64,000 nt of DNA from Sphingobacterium arenae (GCF_014692505.1 NZ_JACNYK010000003.1:1-64000), one strand, 5' to 3'. Shown: positions 17,699-27,228, numbered from the stretch's first letter. Notes: a model not told the origin generated them from the letters alone. Program-made: numbers and translations.

Positions 17699-20419
17699 AT
17701 GAAGAAGCTTTTTATTTTCTTATTTGTTATTTTTTCTATACTTGAATGGAGAATGGGGGTTGCCCAACAGCTACCCGCTATACCTATCAACACGGTAGTG
17801 GAGCGAGTACAAAAATACTTTGGTGTTTACCCTGTGGAGAAAGTGCATTTACATTTTGATAAGCCGTACTATGCTGTAGGAGACACGTTGTGGTTCAAAA
17901 CGTATCTACAGCATAATTTGTTTGAATATAGCCCCAGCAAGATTGTTTACGTAGAGATGTTAACTAGCAAAGACTCCTTGATCCAGACGTTGCGCATCCC
18001 GCTTAGTGGCAATAGTGGAAAAGGACAGTTGGTCTTGGATCCGCAATTCATCGGCCAGGATAATTATCGTTTTCGGGCGTATACAAAATGGATGGCGAAC
18101 TTTGATAATAGTTATTTCTACAATAAGATTGTACCGATTGGAGACGCCATTAATAAAAAGTTAGGGGCTGAAATTATATATACACCAGATGGTAGCAATA
18201 AGACAAAGGCCACTATCCAATTTAGAAACAGAGAGGGTAACTTATTAGGACGCCGAAAACTTACATGGGAAGCTATTGATGGCTGGGACCCGTTTAGTAA
18301 AGGAAAAGGTGAGACAGACGATATGGGGCGTGTGACTATTAATCTCACGATAAAAGACAAAGAGTATTTGAAAAAGGGGAGGCTTAATGTGACGGTGGAC
18401 GGAGACAAACTAGAACCAGATTTGGTGGGGAGCTATTCGTTACGACATGCATTATGGGATGCCGATGTACAGTTTTTTCCGGAAGGTGGTGACCTCTTGG
18501 CTGGCGTGATGAAAAAACTGGCATTTAAGGCCGTAAGTTCTACAGGTAGGGGCTTGAAAATTCAAGGTAAGATCATCGATAGTAAAAAGAAAGAAGTTGC
18601 GTCTTTTAGTGATATTCAATTTGGTATGGGAGCAATTGATTTTATGCCCGTGGCGGGTGAAAGTTACAAGGCGACGGTGTCTTTCGAAAATGGAGAACAA
18701 CGGACATATGATCTACCTGAAGTTAAGGCAGAAGGGATCAACGTCATCCTGCATAGCGAAGATGATACTTCTTTGCAGATGGGATTGGTAGCAAATGATG
18801 GTTTTTACCAAAAAATGGCCAATCAGCCATTTTATGTTTTAGGCCAATCGAATGGGCATTTGGTGTATGCTGCACAGGCGACATTAAAAAATTCCTCTGT
18901 ATTGATTAACCTGCCCAAGGATAAGCTTCCAAACGGTATCGTGCAACTATCGATTATGCAGCCGGACGGAAAACTGCTGAGTGAACGTCTGGTGTTCAAT
19001 CAGTCTCAACCCTTGTTGAATATCGATGTGAAAACAGATAAAGCAGCATATGCCAAGAAAGAGGGAGTGAAATTGACGCTGCATGTACCCGTTACGGACT
19101 CATTAAAAAGTAATTATTCCGTTTCGGTGATTGACGACATTAAAACACCCTATAACGATGATCAGGAGTTGGGAATTTTGAGCAATTATTTATTGACCTC
19201 TGATCTTAAGGGTTATGTGGAACAACCGAATTATTATTTTAATGAAGAAAATAAAAATAGAAAGGACGTCTTAAATGCGTTGTTAATGACGCAGGGGTTC
19301 CGAAGATTTTCGTATGATGATTTAATTGCCGAAAAATTTCCTCAAGTCCAGTTTATGCCCGAACAGGGGATTACGCTTTCGGGAATATTACGATTGAATA
19401 CGGGACGTCCTCAACCTAATGGAGGGCTGTTGTTGTCCATTCCATCGAGAAATATACGGAAGGATGCTTATACAGATAATCAAGGAAGATTTGCGTTTGA
19501 GAACTTGGTGTTTCCCGATTCTTCCAAAGTAACTATAAATGCACGGGGTAACGATAACTTTAGAAATTTGGTCATTAACATGGATCAAACGTATTTCCCT
19601 GGAATAGACCAAGGAAACCCTTATGCAAGCGATCAAGTGCAAAATATTGATCAAGAAATGAAAGCTTACTTAAATAATAGTAAGAATGAATATAGAACTT
19701 CGATTTTGATTGATGAAGTCCAGGTTACAGGCGTTCAACGGAAAATGGTTACGAGTAAAGAATTCTCGTCGCTATCCGGGCTATCCATGCCGGAACATCG
19801 TATAGAAGGAGAACGTCTTTCAGGTTGTAATGTGTTGACCATGTGTTTAACAACCATGTTGACGGGCATAACTTACGACAATCAAACGCTAAAATACCAT
19901 ATTACAAGAAATTATAACCAAGGGAGTCGAGTACCAGTTCAGTTTTTCTTAGATGGAATGCCGATTGACGAACCCGCTTTGAATTCTATTATTCCGTCAG
20001 ACATTGAAGCCATTGAGATTTTTTTACGAGATGAATTGGGAACGGTAAGTAGGGTTTATCAAAACGATGGCGTCGTTTCGATTATGACGAAAAAGAAAGA
20101 TCAAAGTAAGCAACCTCGAATGTCGCTGGCCGAAATTGAAAGTATGTTGCCGAAGACAAATGTAATTGATATGGTGCCTCTCGGCTATGTAAAAGAAAGA
20201 CAATTCTACGCACCAAAATACGATACGCCGGATAGTAAAAATACAAATGATTACCGGACAACTATCTATTGGAATCCGGATGTGGTTTTAGACGACGAAG
20301 GGAAAGCTGTGTTAGATTTTTACAATGGTGACGGTAACGGTAGATATAAGGTAGTTGTCGAGGGGCAAGATGAGACAGGTAACGCTGGACGAGCGGTATA
20401 TTATTATAATGTGAAATAA
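17699..20419 (+). CDS. Large exported protein with MG2-like and TonB-plug-like domains
   Basis: The 906-aa protein starts with a signal peptide (MKKLFIFLFVIFSILEW, cut near GVAQ). The first part (VEKVHLHFDKPYYAVGDTLWFKTYL) resembles the macroglobulin MG2 domain of Bacteroidota surface proteins. Several beta-sandwich domains follow, including a carboxypeptidase-regulatory-like one (about 560-640). Near 715-800 there is a plug-like segment with FFLDGMPIDE and IEAIEIFL. There is no outer-membrane barrel after the plug-like part, so it is not a TonB-dependent receptor. Its function is unknown; proteins of this kind often sit at the cell surface. It stands alone and ends at a hairpin. Confidence 0.75.
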   Translation: MKKLFIFLFVIFSILEWRMGVAQQLPAIPINTVVERVQKYFGVYPVEKVHLHFDKPYYAVGDTLWFKTYLQHNLFEYSPSKIVYVEMLTSKDSLIQTLRIPLSGNSGKGQLVLDPQFIGQDNYRFRAYTKWMANFDNSYFYNKIVPIGDAINKKLGAEIIYTPDGSNKTKATIQFRNREGNLLGRRKLTWEAIDGWDPFSKGKGETDDMGRVTINLTIKDKEYLKKGRLNVTVDGDKLEPDLVGSYSLRHALWDADVQFFPEGGDLLAGVMKKLAFKAVSSTGRGLKIQGKIIDSKKKEVASFSDIQFGMGAIDFMPVAGESYKATVSFENGEQRTYDLPEVKAEGINVILHSEDDTSLQMGLVANDGFYQKMANQPFYVLGQSNGHLVYAAQATLKNSSVLINLPKDKLPNGIVQLSIMQPDGKLLSERLVFNQSQPLLNIDVKTDKAAYAKKEGVKLTLHVPVTDSLKSNYSVSVIDDIKTPYNDDQELGILSNYLLTSDLKGYVEQPNYYFNEENKNRKDVLNALLMTQGFRRFSYDDLIAEKFPQVQFMPEQGITLSGILRLNTGRPQPNGGLLLSIPSRNIRKDAYTDNQGRFAFENLVFPDSSKVTINARGNDNFRNLVINMDQTYFPGIDQGNPYASDQVQNIDQEMKAYLNNSKNEYRTSILIDEVQVTGVQRKMVTSKEFSSLSGLSMPEHRIEGERLSGCNVLTMCLTTMLTGITYDNQTLKYHITRNYNQGSRVPVQFFLDGMPIDEPALNSIIPSDIEAIEIFLRDELGTVSRVYQNDGVVSIMTKKKDQSKQPRMSLAEIESMLPKTNVIDMVPLGYVKERQFYAPKYDTPDSKNTNDYRTTIYWNPDVVLDDEGKAVLDFYNGDGNGRYKVVVEGQDETGNAGRAVYYYNVK

Positions 20420-20441
20420 TTTTGTTAGAATGAATAGAAGA

Positions 20442-20463
20442 CGGCAATGGGATTCCATTGCCG
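20442..20463. terminator. Hairpin between converging genes
   Basis: CGGCAATGG and CCATTGCCG form a perfect 9-bp stem with loop GATT, placed between the 906-aa gene and the DeoR-type gene. No U tract follows on either strand, so it may act as a bidirectional, Rho-assisted or 3'-stabilising hairpin. Confidence 0.65.
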
Positions 20464-20464
20464 C

Positions 20465-21247
20465 TTATGCAATAATAACTTGTATTCCTGCCTCTTCCAA
20501 AAAAATCACGTATTCTTTGGGAACTTTATTGTCTGTAATGACGTAATCCACATCTTCGATATTGCAGATTTTACCTATTCCCCGCTTTCCGAATTTTGTG
20601 CTGTCGGCCACTATGACGACAACCTGGGAGGTGTTGATCATTTTTTGGTTAATATTCGCTTCAGTGAGGTTGCTGATAGAGAAACCGAAGTTTAAATCAA
20701 TGCCATCTACTCCAATGAAGATTAGCGCGCTTGATAGGGATTCCAGTATGTATTCTGCATAAAAGCCGGCGACAGAAGAAGAATTTTTGCGAATGACGCC
20801 GCCAAGTTGTAACACCTCGATATTCGGGCGATCACAAAGTTCTAAGCTCACCTTTATCGCGGGCGTTATAACCGTTAGGGGGGTGGAGGGATGAAGGTGC
20901 TGTGTTATGCAATAAGCCGTTGTCCCTGATCCGATGATGATCGAATCGTTTGAACCAATAAGTTTAACAGCAGCGCGTGCGATATTATTCTTTTGGTCTG
21001 CATTAATCGTTGCTTTTTCTTGAATTGGTCGATCGCTAGAGTAAGGGTTGTTGATAGAGGCGCCTCCCCTAGTAATGTAAAGCAATCCTTTTTCTTCCAA
21101 AACTTTTAAATCTTTACGAATAGTTACACCTGAAACATCCGTGAGTTCCGTCAACTCATTAATGGTGGCACGACCATGTGTATTGATATGGTTTATGATA
21201 AATCCATGCCGATCTGTAATATTTTTCATGTCCATCGTTACGCTCAT
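20465..21247 (-). CDS. DeoR/GlpR-family transcriptional regulator
   Basis: The 260-aa protein has an N-terminal DeoR helix-turn-helix (about 20-60; ATINELTELTDVSGVTIRKDL). The C-terminal DeoRC sensor domain has the family motifs IGSGTTAYCI and VADSTKFGKRG. These domains bind phosphorylated sugars or polyols and usually relieve repression. The gene is divergent from the polyol-permease operon with a 197-bp gap, so it most likely represses that operon. The effector would be a kinase product made by one of the two FGGY enzymes; this is inference. Confidence 0.93.
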   Translation of the reverse strand: MSVTMDMKNITDRHGFIINHINTHGRATINELTELTDVSGVTIRKDLKVLEEKGLLYITRGGASINNPYSSDRPIQEKATINADQKNNIARAAVKLIGSNDSIIIGSGTTAYCITQHLHPSTPLTVITPAIKVSLELCDRPNIEVLQLGGVIRKNSSSVAGFYAEYILESLSSALIFIGVDGIDLNFGFSISNLTEANINQKMINTSQVVVIVADSTKFGKRGIGKICNIEDVDYVITDNKVPKEYVIFLEEAGIQVIIA

Positions 21248-21285
21248 TTAAAAAAGTGCTCCATTGCCCATAATCTTATTAAAAT

Positions 21286-21293
21286 CAAAAGTA
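21286..21293 (-). promoter_or_regulatory. -7 box TACTTTTG for the DeoR-type gene
   Basis: On the minus strand TACTTTTG fits TAnnTTTG, 39 bases before the ATG at 21247. There is no clear -33 TTG. Confidence 0.45.
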
Positions 21294-21371
21294 AGACTTT
21301 GAAGTGAAATTAAAGATAATGTTAATTTTTTAATATTATATAGTTAAAAAATATTTTATTTCATTTTTATT

Positions 21372-21403
21372 TTGTTTAATAATCTTTTATTTAGTTATAT
21401 TTG
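21372..21403 (+). promoter_or_regulatory. Promoter of the polyol/SusCD operon (TTG-N21-TATATTTG)
   Basis: TTG at 21372-21374 and TATATTTG at 21396-21403 have 21-base spacing, 41 bases before the MFS start. The region upstream is extremely AT-rich with repeated TTTTATTT blocks, a plausible site for the divergent DeoR-type repressor. Confidence 0.6.
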
Positions 21404-21444
21404 AGTTGTATTTATGTAAGAATACCGTTATAAATCTTTTCTTG

Positions 21445-22707
21445 ATGACACAGAACCAAAATCTATTAAACAAAGCAGGGCTGCCTAGCCATTTAGGGTG
21501 GGGCTATCTGGGTATTTTAATTTTCATGATGGGAGATGGGGTAGAGCAAGGTTGGTTAAGCCCTTATCTTATCGAACACGGAATGAACATTCAACAGTCC
21601 GCTTCGCTCTTTACCGTATATGGTATTACGATAGCTATTTCATCCTGGTTTTCGGGCGTTATGGCGGAGAGTTATGGGCCGCGTAAAGCGATGCTTATGG
21701 GCTTACTCCTTTATATTATTGGAACCCTCGGGTTTGTCGGTATCGGGATGGCAAAACTGGATTATGGAGCGATGTTGTTTTTCTATGCTATCCGTGGTTT
21801 TGGATATCCACTCTTTGCCTATTCATTTATGGTATGGGTTACGTACCGTACTCCACAACATATGTTGGGAAGAGCAGTTGGCTGGTTTTGGTTTGTTTTC
21901 ACGGGAGGATTGAATGTACTTGGGGCTTATTATTCCAGTTGGGCAATAGGGCGTCTAGGCTATGAAAACACGTTATGGAGTTCGATATTCTGGGTTTTAG
22001 TAGGTGCATTTTTCGCGTTAGTACTCAATAAAGACAAATTCGAAACAAAGGCTTCCCAAGGATCGAAATGGAGAGAATTGGCCAATGGACTTACCATTGT
22101 AAAAAAGGAACCTAAGGTATTACTGGGTGGGATTGTGCGTGTGATCAATACAACAGCACAGTTTGCTTTTCCTGTATTTCTTCCTTTGTATATGGCAGAA
22201 CATGGCTTTACAACAAAAGAATGGCTGCAAATATGGGGAACGATTTTCACAAGTAACATCATCTTCAATTTGATTTTTGGCTTTGTTGGTGATCGGATGG
22301 GTTGGCAAAACACTATTATGTGGTTTGGCGGTGTGGGGTGTGCGATCACTACTGTTTTGTTCTACTATGCACCGGTATGGTTTGACGGAAGCTATTGGGC
22401 GGTTATGGCAGCAGGTGTAGCATGGGGTGCGTTGTTAGCTGGATATGTACCTCTATCGGCTTTGGTGCCTTCATTGGTGAAGGAAGACAAAGGCGCAGCT
22501 ATGGCTATTTTGAATTTAGGAGCAGGACTCCCTGTATTTGTTGGACCTGCACTGGTTGGTATTCTGATCGGTATGATTGGTAGTGCAGGTGTCGTCTGGG
22601 TATTGGCGGGGCTTTATTTGTTGAGCGCTATCTTAACCAAGTTTATCACTATAGATAAGGCTAAGGCCGCTGAATGGAAAGAAGCAAAGGAAATAGTATC
22701 AGAATAA
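21445..22707 (+). CDS. MFS transporter, polyol permease (RbtT/DalT-like) family
   Basis: The 420-aa protein has 12 predicted helices. Its N-terminal half (ILIFMMGDGVEQGWLSPYL, then AIRGFGYPLFAYSFMVW) closely recalls the ribitol and D-arabinitol permeases RbtT and DalT. This suggests proton-linked uptake of a polyol or related compound across the inner membrane. The ATG at 21445 is preferred; a TTG at 21406 overlaps the promoter. It is the first gene of a ten-gene operon whose intergenic gaps are mostly 1-50 bases. The actual substrate cannot be read from sequence. Confidence 0.85.
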   Translation: MTQNQNLLNKAGLPSHLGWGYLGILIFMMGDGVEQGWLSPYLIEHGMNIQQSASLFTVYGITIAISSWFSGVMAESYGPRKAMLMGLLLYIIGTLGFVGIGMAKLDYGAMLFFYAIRGFGYPLFAYSFMVWVTYRTPQHMLGRAVGWFWFVFTGGLNVLGAYYSSWAIGRLGYENTLWSSIFWVLVGAFFALVLNKDKFETKASQGSKWRELANGLTIVKKEPKVLLGGIVRVINTTAQFAFPVFLPLYMAEHGFTTKEWLQIWGTIFTSNIIFNLIFGFVGDRMGWQNTIMWFGGVGCAITTVLFYYAPVWFDGSYWAVMAAGVAWGALLAGYVPLSALVPSLVKEDKGAAMAILNLGAGLPVFVGPALVGILIGMIGSAGVVWVLAGLYLLSAILTKFITIDKAKAAEWKEAKEIVSE

Positions 22708-22729
22708 CAAGATTAAACACGAGCATATA

Positions 22730-23743
22730 ATGATGAAAGTATTACTGACTGCGCCTTATGAGAATGAGAAAGCGCTTCGAGAATTAGAGGGGTTATTTGA
22801 TGAAATCATCTATAGGTCATGGAAGCCTCACGGGCGGGCATATAATCCAACGGAATTAAAAGTTTTATTAGCAGAAACAAAAGCGGACGCGTTAATATCC
22901 GAGCACGACGAGATTACAGCAGATGTTTTGCGTGCAAACCCGCATTTAAAATTTGTGGGTATCTGTCGAGGTACACCATCCAATATTGATTTAACTGTTG
23001 CTACCGAGTTGGGAATTCCGGTTTTCCATACACCGGCAAGAAATGCACAAGCGGTAGCAGAAATGTTTATTGCGAATGTGATTACGCTTATTCGGAATAC
23101 AATGCCTGCTATTCATTGGTTGGAAGGCAAGAACTGGGGAGAAGGGGCACATACTTCCTATCTCCAATTTAAAGGAAATGAGTTAGCAGGGAAAAAAGTC
23201 GGAATGGTAGGATTTGGAGCAGTAGGGCAATATACAGCACGGATGTTGTCGAGCTTTCCAACGGAGATTTTGTATTATGATCCTTATTATGAGGATCCCA
23301 ATCCAACGTATAAAAAGGTCGAATTAGAAGAGTTGTTTTCTGTATGTGATATAGTAGGGATTCATTTGCCGGTTACCACGGAAACGAAAGGTATGATAGA
23401 TAAAAAATATCTTTCCTTATTAAAGAAAGATGCCATTTTTGTGAATACCGCTCGTGCTACTGTAGTAAATCGGGAAGACCTCTTGGCGTCGTTGGAAACG
23501 GGACAGATTCGTGGAGCTGTATTGGATGTATTTTACCATGAGCCTCCCGATGAGATAGATTACAAGATGATTCACCACAAAAATGTATTGGCAACGCCAC
23601 ATATTGCGGGAGCGACCTATGAGGTGGAAGATCACCACGCTTTTATTATGAACAACAACTTGCGGGCATTTTTTCATGAGGGTGATAAAACTATCAAACA
23701 ACTTGTAAATAAAGCGGTTTTGGAAAAACAAACAACAAACTGA
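22730..23743 (+). CDS. D-2-hydroxyacid dehydrogenase (PGDH-like), NAD-dependent
   Basis: The 337-aa protein has the D-isomer 2-hydroxyacid dehydrogenase fold. The Rossmann motif GFGAVG (161-166) is followed by an acidic residue in YYDPYYED. The catalytic triad is R242 (NTARATVV), E271 (FYHEPP) and H291 (TPHIAG). It should interconvert a 2-hydroxyacid and a 2-oxoacid. The length is that of PGDH-like enzymes without an ACT domain. It lies between the permease and two FGGY kinases, so the substrate is probably an acid derived from the imported polyol. ATG codons at 22730 and 22733 are both possible. Confidence 0.9.
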   Translation: MMKVLLTAPYENEKALRELEGLFDEIIYRSWKPHGRAYNPTELKVLLAETKADALISEHDEITADVLRANPHLKFVGICRGTPSNIDLTVATELGIPVFHTPARNAQAVAEMFIANVITLIRNTMPAIHWLEGKNWGEGAHTSYLQFKGNELAGKKVGMVGFGAVGQYTARMLSSFPTEILYYDPYYEDPNPTYKKVELEELFSVCDIVGIHLPVTTETKGMIDKKYLSLLKKDAIFVNTARATVVNREDLLASLETGQIRGAVLDVFYHEPPDEIDYKMIHHKNVLATPHIAGATYEVEDHHAFIMNNNLRAFFHEGDKTIKQLVNKAVLEKQTTN

Positions 23744-23745
23744 TT

Positions 23746-25194
23746 ATGGTAGAAAAAGAAGCGTATTTAATCGTCGATATTGGTACGGGTAATGCCAGGG
23801 TGGGTGTAGCAACGCCAGCAGGCGACATACTGGCTATAAAAAGAGAAAACGTACAGTACCATGCTGATGCTAATTATGAGGAATCTATTTATTTTAATCC
23901 GGACGTGTTGTGGCAGCAGATATTAAAATTGGCAGCAGAGGCGTTGTCGGATGCAGGAGAAGTCTTTATTAAAGCCGTTACAGCCACCAGTCAGCGCGAG
24001 GGAATTGTTGTGGTCGACAGTGAGGGATTGTCCCTTTTGGGTATGCCCAATATTGATCATCGCGGTCGCAAGTGGGAGAAAGAGCTGACCCAAAAGGATC
24101 TGGTTTACCAACTTTCAGGACGTTATCCGACATCCCTATTTTCCGTATATAAATTGATAGGTCTTCGTAATATATATCCTGATTTGTTTGAAAAGATGAC
24201 CTGTTTTATGAGCATTAGTGATTGGATACAGTTTAAGTTTTCAGGCATTACTAGTTACGAACATTCACAGGCGTCCGAAACATTGTTGTATGATGTTGAG
24301 CAGAAAAAGTGGTCTACAGAACTCATTAGGTTGTTTGATATTCCCGATGGTATTTTCCCGACATTGAAACAATCCGGAACGGTATTGGGTAAAGTACTTT
24401 CGGACGTCGCTCAGGTACTGCACATCTCGACAGAAGCTGCTGTTGTAGTAGGTGGTGGAGATACGCAGTTGGCCATACGCAGCATGGAGCCATCAACAAA
24501 TGATGTTGTTATCGTCTCGGGGACGACTACACCAATTATTAAAATGGTTGCACAGTATGTTAAAGATAGCAACCAACGTACGTGGACAAGTAGGCACATT
24601 GACGAATCACATTTTATTTTGGAAGCTAATGCCGGTGTTACGGGCTTGAACTATCAACGTTTAAAAGAGATCTTTTATCCGAATGAAGGTTATGATGTCA
24701 TCGAACGGGAATTGGACAACACGAGTTATTCCCAGTGTGTAGCGTCTTTGGGGTCGTTGATTGCTGATGAAGATGAACCACTGACGAAGGGCGGATTTAT
24801 TTTTAATGCGCCGGTCTCACACCAGCTTACACGTGGGAGTTTCGTGTTTTCTATTTTATGGGATATTGCCTGTTCTATTTATGAGAACTACAAATTTCTG
24901 TGTGATGTTTCGCAACATAAGGAAAGCTATATTTGGGCATGTGGCGGTGGGATAGAAAGTAGAAAGCTACGACAGTTTTTGGCGAACTTACTTGGCAAAA
25001 GCATTCGAATTCGAGAAACTTATCGGCAGGCATCTGTTTTGGGTGGTGTTTTCGTCTGTAATAATGCCCTCGGAATAAATAATACAACACCCGTGTTGCT
25101 GGATGAAACATTTCCGGAAAGCCATGAACAATTTGAACAGCTATATCTAGAGTGGAAGAATGCCCGTAAAACCTTTAAACAACTCTTATCCTAA
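23746..25194 (+). CDS. FGGY-family carbohydrate kinase (first of a tandem pair)
   Basis: The 482-aa protein has the ASKHA fold: the phosphate-1 loop YLIVDIGTGNARVG at the N terminus, a GGGDTQLAIR segment in the middle, and the adenosine motif IWACGGGIESRKLRQ near residue 400. The family phosphorylates sugars and polyols such as glycerol, ribulose, xylulose, erythritol or AI-2 (LsrK). The sequence alone does not settle the substrate; an LsrK-like or polyol kinase is possible. It starts two bases after the dehydrogenase gene. Confidence 0.9.
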   Translation: MVEKEAYLIVDIGTGNARVGVATPAGDILAIKRENVQYHADANYEESIYFNPDVLWQQILKLAAEALSDAGEVFIKAVTATSQREGIVVVDSEGLSLLGMPNIDHRGRKWEKELTQKDLVYQLSGRYPTSLFSVYKLIGLRNIYPDLFEKMTCFMSISDWIQFKFSGITSYEHSQASETLLYDVEQKKWSTELIRLFDIPDGIFPTLKQSGTVLGKVLSDVAQVLHISTEAAVVVGGGDTQLAIRSMEPSTNDVVIVSGTTTPIIKMVAQYVKDSNQRTWTSRHIDESHFILEANAGVTGLNYQRLKEIFYPNEGYDVIERELDNTSYSQCVASLGSLIADEDEPLTKGGFIFNAPVSHQLTRGSFVFSILWDIACSIYENYKFLCDVSQHKESYIWACGGGIESRKLRQFLANLLGKSIRIRETYRQASVLGGVFVCNNALGINNTTPVLLDETFPESHEQFEQLYLEWKNARKTFKQLLS

Positions 25195-25195
25195 T

Positions 25196-26629
25196 ATGCG
25201 AATATACTTTATAGGAATAGATATTGGAACACAGGGGGCAAGGGTCATTCTTGTTGATCAGCGGGGAATATCAATAGCTTCTGCGTCTCGTTCTTTTGTG
25301 TTAGATAATCGCGCACGAGAAGAGCAGTCGCCCGCTGTATGGTGGAATGCTTGTGTAGAGCTTCTTGATGAGATATTGAATGGATTAGCGGCAGATTTTG
25401 ATAAATCAGCTATACAAGCTGTATCCGTTACTTCGACGTCTGGTACGGTTATCCCTTTGGACGTATATAACCAGCCGCTTCATCATGCTATTATGTATAG
25501 CGATGGACGGTCTGCTGAACAAGGAAAACGTATTCAGAAAACAGCCTTACGACACGTGAAAGACGGTTATACCGGATTTAATGCCTCTAGCGGTATCAGT
25601 AAAATGCTTTGGTTTATGGAAAATTATCCCCAACAGAGAGACGGTATTGCCCTGTGGGTTCACGCATCGGATTATATAGTAGGCAAATTATCTAGTGTGT
25701 ATAACACAACGGATTATACGAATGCATTGAAATCGGGTTATGATGTAGCTGATTTAAAATGGCCGACGTATATAATTGATGAACTGGGATTGAAAAAAGA
25801 ATGGCTGCAAATAGTGGTTCCGTCGGGTACGGTGGTTGGACAGTTACAGGAAGATTTAGCTATCCGCTGGGGACTAAAAGAAATAGAAGTGGTCGTCGGG
25901 ATGACAGACGGTTGCGCAAGCCAGGTGGCATCTGGTGCGGTTAAACCGGGTGATTGGAATACGACTATCGGCACTACGTTGGTCATTAAAGGTGTAACAC
26001 GAAATCAAGTAATCGACCCTTTGGGCCGGTTATATAGCCATCGACACCCCGAAGGGTATTGGATGCCGGGCGGAGCAAGCAATACGGGTGCAGATTGGAT
26101 TACCATTGATTTTTCATCGGACATATTACAATGGAACCAAGCGGCGGAGAAACTAATACCTACGGGTAAGATCGCTTGGCCCTTACTTCAGGAAGGCGAG
26201 CGCTATCCGTTATCGGCACCACAAGCACGAGCGATTGTGCCGGAACAAATATCGAAATCCGAATTATATGCTGCGAATCTGGAAGGCGTAGCATGTATAG
26301 AACGGCTTGCCTATGAAAGTATTGAAGAACTCTCCGGCGAAAAAATTGCTGCGGTGTATACCGCGGGGGGGGGCAGCAATAGCGAGGTGTGGTTAAAGAT
26401 AAGGGCAGCGGTATTGAACGTGCCTATCTATAAATGTAAAGCTGCAAGCGGTGCATTAGGTGCTGCAATTATGGCCGCTTCTAAAACCTATTACTCATCT
26501 GTCACAGAAGCTGCTTCATATATGACCGCAATCGAAAAAGCGATTTTTCCCGAGATAAAATTGAGGGCTAAATATGAAGCACAATATCAACAATTCAAAG
26601 AAAAACTCAAGGCACTTAATTATTTATAA
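25196..26629 (+). CDS. FGGY-family carbohydrate kinase (second of a tandem pair)
   Basis: The 477-aa kinase has IGIDIGTQGARV at the N terminus, TSGTVIPLD, MPGGASNTGADW and the nucleotide motif TAGGGSNSEVW. It is only distantly similar to the upstream kinase, so the pair probably phosphorylates different substrates or successive intermediates. The ATG at 25196 lies one base after the previous stop and is preferred over a GTG/ATG-like extension that would overlap the first kinase. Its nucleotide motif is encoded by a run of nine G. Confidence 0.9.
   Translation: MRIYFIGIDIGTQGARVILVDQRGISIASASRSFVLDNRAREEQSPAVWWNACVELLDEILNGLAADFDKSAIQAVSVTSTSGTVIPLDVYNQPLHHAIMYSDGRSAEQGKRIQKTALRHVKDGYTGFNASSGISKMLWFMENYPQQRDGIALWVHASDYIVGKLSSVYNTTDYTNALKSGYDVADLKWPTYIIDELGLKKEWLQIVVPSGTVVGQLQEDLAIRWGLKEIEVVVGMTDGCASQVASGAVKPGDWNTTIGTTLVIKGVTRNQVIDPLGRLYSHRHPEGYWMPGGASNTGADWITIDFSSDILQWNQAAEKLIPTGKIAWPLLQEGERYPLSAPQARAIVPEQISKSELYAANLEGVACIERLAYESIEELSGEKIAAVYTAGGGSNSEVWLKIRAAVLNVPIYKCKAASGALGAAIMAASKTYYSSVTEAASYMTAIEKAIFPEIKLRAKYEAQYQQFKEKLKALNYL
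26365..26373 (+). repeat. Nine-base poly-G tract in the second FGGY kinase
   Basis: Nine consecutive G encode the glycines of the ATP-binding motif AGGGSN. The frame is intact. Such a tract can slip by one base during replication and is also a common place for sequencing errors. Confidence 0.9.
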
Positions 26630-26631
26630 AA

Positions 26632-27228
26632 ATGGTTACAATTTGTTTGCTTAGACATGGTGAAACGTCATTTAACGCCGATGGCAATAGGTATTGTGGA
26701 CGGACAGATGTCGAACTCACTGAAAAGGGGGTTTCTCAGGCAAAAAGAATGTATGAGTTGCTAGAAGCATACGACTTTGATGCAATTTATTCTTCCCCGT
26801 TGCAAAGAGCTAAAAAAACAGCCGAGATTGCTTCCGGTGGTGTTAAAAAAGTATTGCTAGACGATCGTTTGATAGAGGTTGATTTTGGGGAATGGGAAGG
26901 GATGCGTCCGGAAGAATTTCAGGCAAAAGATCCCGAATCTTGGGACAATTGGCTAGCGGCGCCCGAACGTTTTCCAGCGGGAAGAACTGGAGAAACCGCT
27001 ATGCAGGTGATCTCTAGACTGCAATCCTTCTATGACGATTTGATAGCGAGATATAGTGGCAAAACCATTTTGGTTGTTGGACATAACGGGGTGAACCGAC
27101 TGTTTTTAGCAAGTCAATTGGGGATGCCATTAAAAAACTACAGACGACTGGTTCAAGAGAATTCAGCGCTTACGTTACTCACCTTAACGCATCATCGAGG
27201 TTGTCAATTGCTAAAGTTAAATGCCTAA
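26632..27228 (+). CDS. Histidine phosphatase family protein (phosphoglycerate mutase-like)
   Basis: The 198-aa protein opens with the catalytic motif LLRHGETSFN (H9 is the phospho-acceptor). It has the second-half motifs EVDFGEWEGM and VVGHNGVNR. No signal peptide is present, so it acts in the cytoplasm. Family members remove phosphate from small phosphorylated metabolites (CobC, fructose-bisphosphatase-like, PhoE). In this operon it may recycle or detoxify a polyol or sugar phosphate made by the kinases. It begins two bases after the second kinase. Confidence 0.88.
   Translation: MVTICLLRHGETSFNADGNRYCGRTDVELTEKGVSQAKRMYELLEAYDFDAIYSSPLQRAKKTAEIASGGVKKVLLDDRLIEVDFGEWEGMRPEEFQAKDPESWDNWLAAPERFPAGRTGETAMQVISRLQSFYDDLIARYSGKTILVVGHNGVNRLFLASQLGMPLKNYRRLVQENSALTLLTLTHHRGCQLLKLNA

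Noticed and set aside
21406-21444. TTG start for the MFS transporter
   Set aside because: It lies directly after the -7 box, and the added 13 residues are not typical of the family.
26341-26400. Frameshift in the second FGGY kinase at the poly-G run
   Set aside because: The frame stays open and the motif after the run is intact, so it is reported only as a slippage-prone site.
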